Program-made: the position numbers and the translations under genes
Shown here: positions 6,511 through 6,998 of the stretch, piece by piece
Numbering within the stretch: position 1 is the stretch's first letter
Layout of the letters: each line of letters opens with the position of its first letter
Assembly: GCA_905235695.1 (NCBI GenBank)
Contig: CAJOMW010000049.1
Location: 1-6,998, forward strand
Direction of reading: 5' to 3'
Length of the DNA stretch: 6,998 nt
Source: an uncultured Clostridia bacterium
Lineage (GTDB): Bacteria > Bacillota > Clostridia > Oscillospirales > CAG-382
The notes under the pieces: generated by a model
Seen by the model: only the letters and a program-made list of their open reading frames with translations
What the model was told of the DNA's origin: nothing
Database searches by the model: none

Positions 6511-6612
6511 GGAAGAATTTAATTAAGATCGGGGCTTTGCCCCGAGCCCCATTCAGAACTTTTTGAAAAAAGTTCCGAAGCCTCAAAAACTTTTTGTGTT
6601 TGGGTTTGGATA
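6511..6612 (+). repeat. Tandem hairpin repeat, unit 1
   Basis: This is the first of three tandem units (about 103 bp). It contains GGGGC-TTT-GCCCC (6531-6543), a GAACTTTTT/AAAAAAGTTC hairpin (6556-6575) and the near-palindrome CAAAAACTTTTTG (6584-6596). It is the most divergent at its left edge. Units of this style are common between genes in gut Clostridia; no protein is encoded. Confidence 0.85.
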
Positions 6613-6715
6613 GGAATATTTTTAATTGAAATCGGGGCTTTGCTCCGAGCCCCATTCGGAACTATTTGAAAAAAGTTCCTTAGCCTCAAAAACTTTTTGT
6701 GTTTGGGGTTTGGAT
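6613..6715 (+). repeat. Tandem hairpin repeat, unit 2
   Basis: This is the second unit, 103 bp after the first. The GGGGC hairpin is damaged by a C-to-T change (GCTCC), but GGGGCT can instead pair with the AGCCCC that follows. The second hairpin has GGAACT-ATTT in place of the T run, leaving one mismatch. Confidence 0.85.
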
Positions 6716-6802
6716 AGGAATATTTTTAATTGAAATCGGGGCTTTGCCCCGAACCCCATTCGGAACTTTTTGAAAAAAGTTCCTTAGCCTCAAAAACTTT
6801 TT
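6716..6802 (+). repeat. Tandem hairpin repeat, unit 3 (3' truncated)
   Basis: This is the third unit, 104 bp after the second, with both hairpins intact (GGGGC-TTT-GCCCC and GGAACTTTTT/AAAAAAGTTCC). It ends after CAAAAACTTTTT; the GTGTTTGGG tail of the other units is missing, which suggests the tandem period is created by the tail joining successive copies. Confidence 0.85.
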
Positions 6803-6854
6803 AACATCAAATGCCCATTTTTGTCAACGGAAAAAAAGTTACAAAGGAGCAGCA

Positions 6855-6893
6855 ATGCTTAAAGCAAACAAAAGAAACCGATTGAAATTGTGA
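6855..6893 (+). CDS. Possible 12-codon mini-ORF
   Basis: An AAAGGAG site (6843-6849) lies five bases before an ATG opening a 12-residue basic peptide (MLKANKRNRLKL) and a TGA stop. The ribosome site is as good as any in the window, but no promoter is seen in front of it. The downstream promoter starts after it, so it is not a leader peptide for that gene. It may be a chance match, or the degraded start of a lost gene. Confidence 0.25.
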   Translation: MLKANKRNRLKL

Positions 6894-6933
6894 CGTTGTT
6901 TTTGATTATATTATGCATAACCGGTATGTAAAA

Positions 6934-6981
6934 CTTGCACAATTTGAAAAAGTGTGCTATAATACCTTCGGTAAGTGCAAG
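6934..6981. promoter_or_regulatory. Candidate operator: inverted repeat bracketing a promoter
   Basis: CTTGCAC (6934-6940) and GTGCAAG (6975-6981) form a perfect 7-bp inverted repeat, 41 bp centre to centre (about four helical turns). One arm covers the -35 and the other lies in the 5' leader just before the ribosome site. A further GCACA/TGTGC pair (6937-6941, 6953-6957) lies inside. The layout would suit a repressor, but no cognate protein is visible. Confidence 0.35.
6935..6963 (+). promoter_or_regulatory. Sigma-A promoter for a gene leaving the window
   Basis: TTGCAC (6935-6940), a 17-base spacer and a perfect TATAAT (6958-6963), with TG one base upstream (extended -10). Transcription would start near 6970, giving a leader of about 22 bases before the ATG at 6992. 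Confidence 0.8.
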
Positions 6982-6991
6982 AGAGGGTGCT

Positions 6992-6998
6992 ATGCGCC
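6992..6998 (+). CDS. Start of a gene cut by the window edge
   Basis: An ATG at 6992 follows GAGAGGG (6981-6987) by four bases, just downstream of a strong promoter. Only two full codons (Met-Arg) are in view, so the product is unknown. Confidence 0.5.

Noticed and set aside
6511..6802. CRISPR-like array
   Set aside because: Units are about 103 bp and contiguous with no unique spacers; they are simple tandem repeats.
6799..6827. Possible minus-strand promoter (TTGACA at 6822-6827, TTAAAA 17 bases on)
   Set aside because: The -10 is poor and it would only transcribe the repeat array and run into the convergent operon end.

Overview
The window looks like chromosomal DNA from an anaerobic, mid-GC Firmicute, probably a gut Clostridia member (Oscillospiraceae or a relative). 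This is inferred from near-consensus sigma-A promoters, strong purine-rich ribosome binding sites, the gene families present, and intergenic repeats of a style familiar from that group. No rRNA, tRNA, CRISPR array or transposase was seen.

Positions 1-1080 carry no convincing gene. They hold two copies of a roughly 310-bp structured repeat in inverted orientation (42-354 and 732-1041), separated by a 377-bp spacer. A partial third copy (1043-1100) runs into the 3' end of the next gene. The two full copies differ by changes that keep hairpins paired, so the element looks constrained at the level of RNA or DNA structure. The first 41 bases are too short to assign.

Positions 1081-1983 (minus strand) encode a PgeF/YfiH/LACC1-type multicopper-oxidase-fold protein with its own consensus promoter. 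A 283-bp divergent intergenic region separates it from a plus-strand operon and contains two consensus promoters pointing away from each other, plus a 12-bp direct repeat with an exact 21-bp period.

Positions 2267-6477 form a five-gene plus-strand operon: a NagB-like sugar-phosphate deaminase/isomerase, a Gfo/Idh/MocA oxidoreductase, a very short Rossmann-type protein (86 aa), the GlcNAc-6-phosphate deacetylase NagA, and an AraC-family regulator. The last three genes overlap (4 bp, then 8 bp). A strong intrinsic terminator follows at 6482-6507. NagA and NagB together would take GlcNAc-6-P to GlcN-6-P and then to fructose-6-P plus ammonia. The oxidoreductase suggests an additional, modified or epimeric amino sugar feeds the route. 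No transporter, kinase or glycosidase is in view, so the entry step lies elsewhere. The AraC protein is the obvious candidate to bind the direct repeat upstream of the operon.

Positions 6511-6802 hold three tandem copies of a roughly 103-bp hairpin-rich repeat. After it come a possible 12-codon mini-ORF with a strong ribosome binding site (6855-6893), then a strong promoter (6935-6963) bracketed by a 7-bp inverted repeat, and the first codons of a gene that leaves the window (6992 onward).
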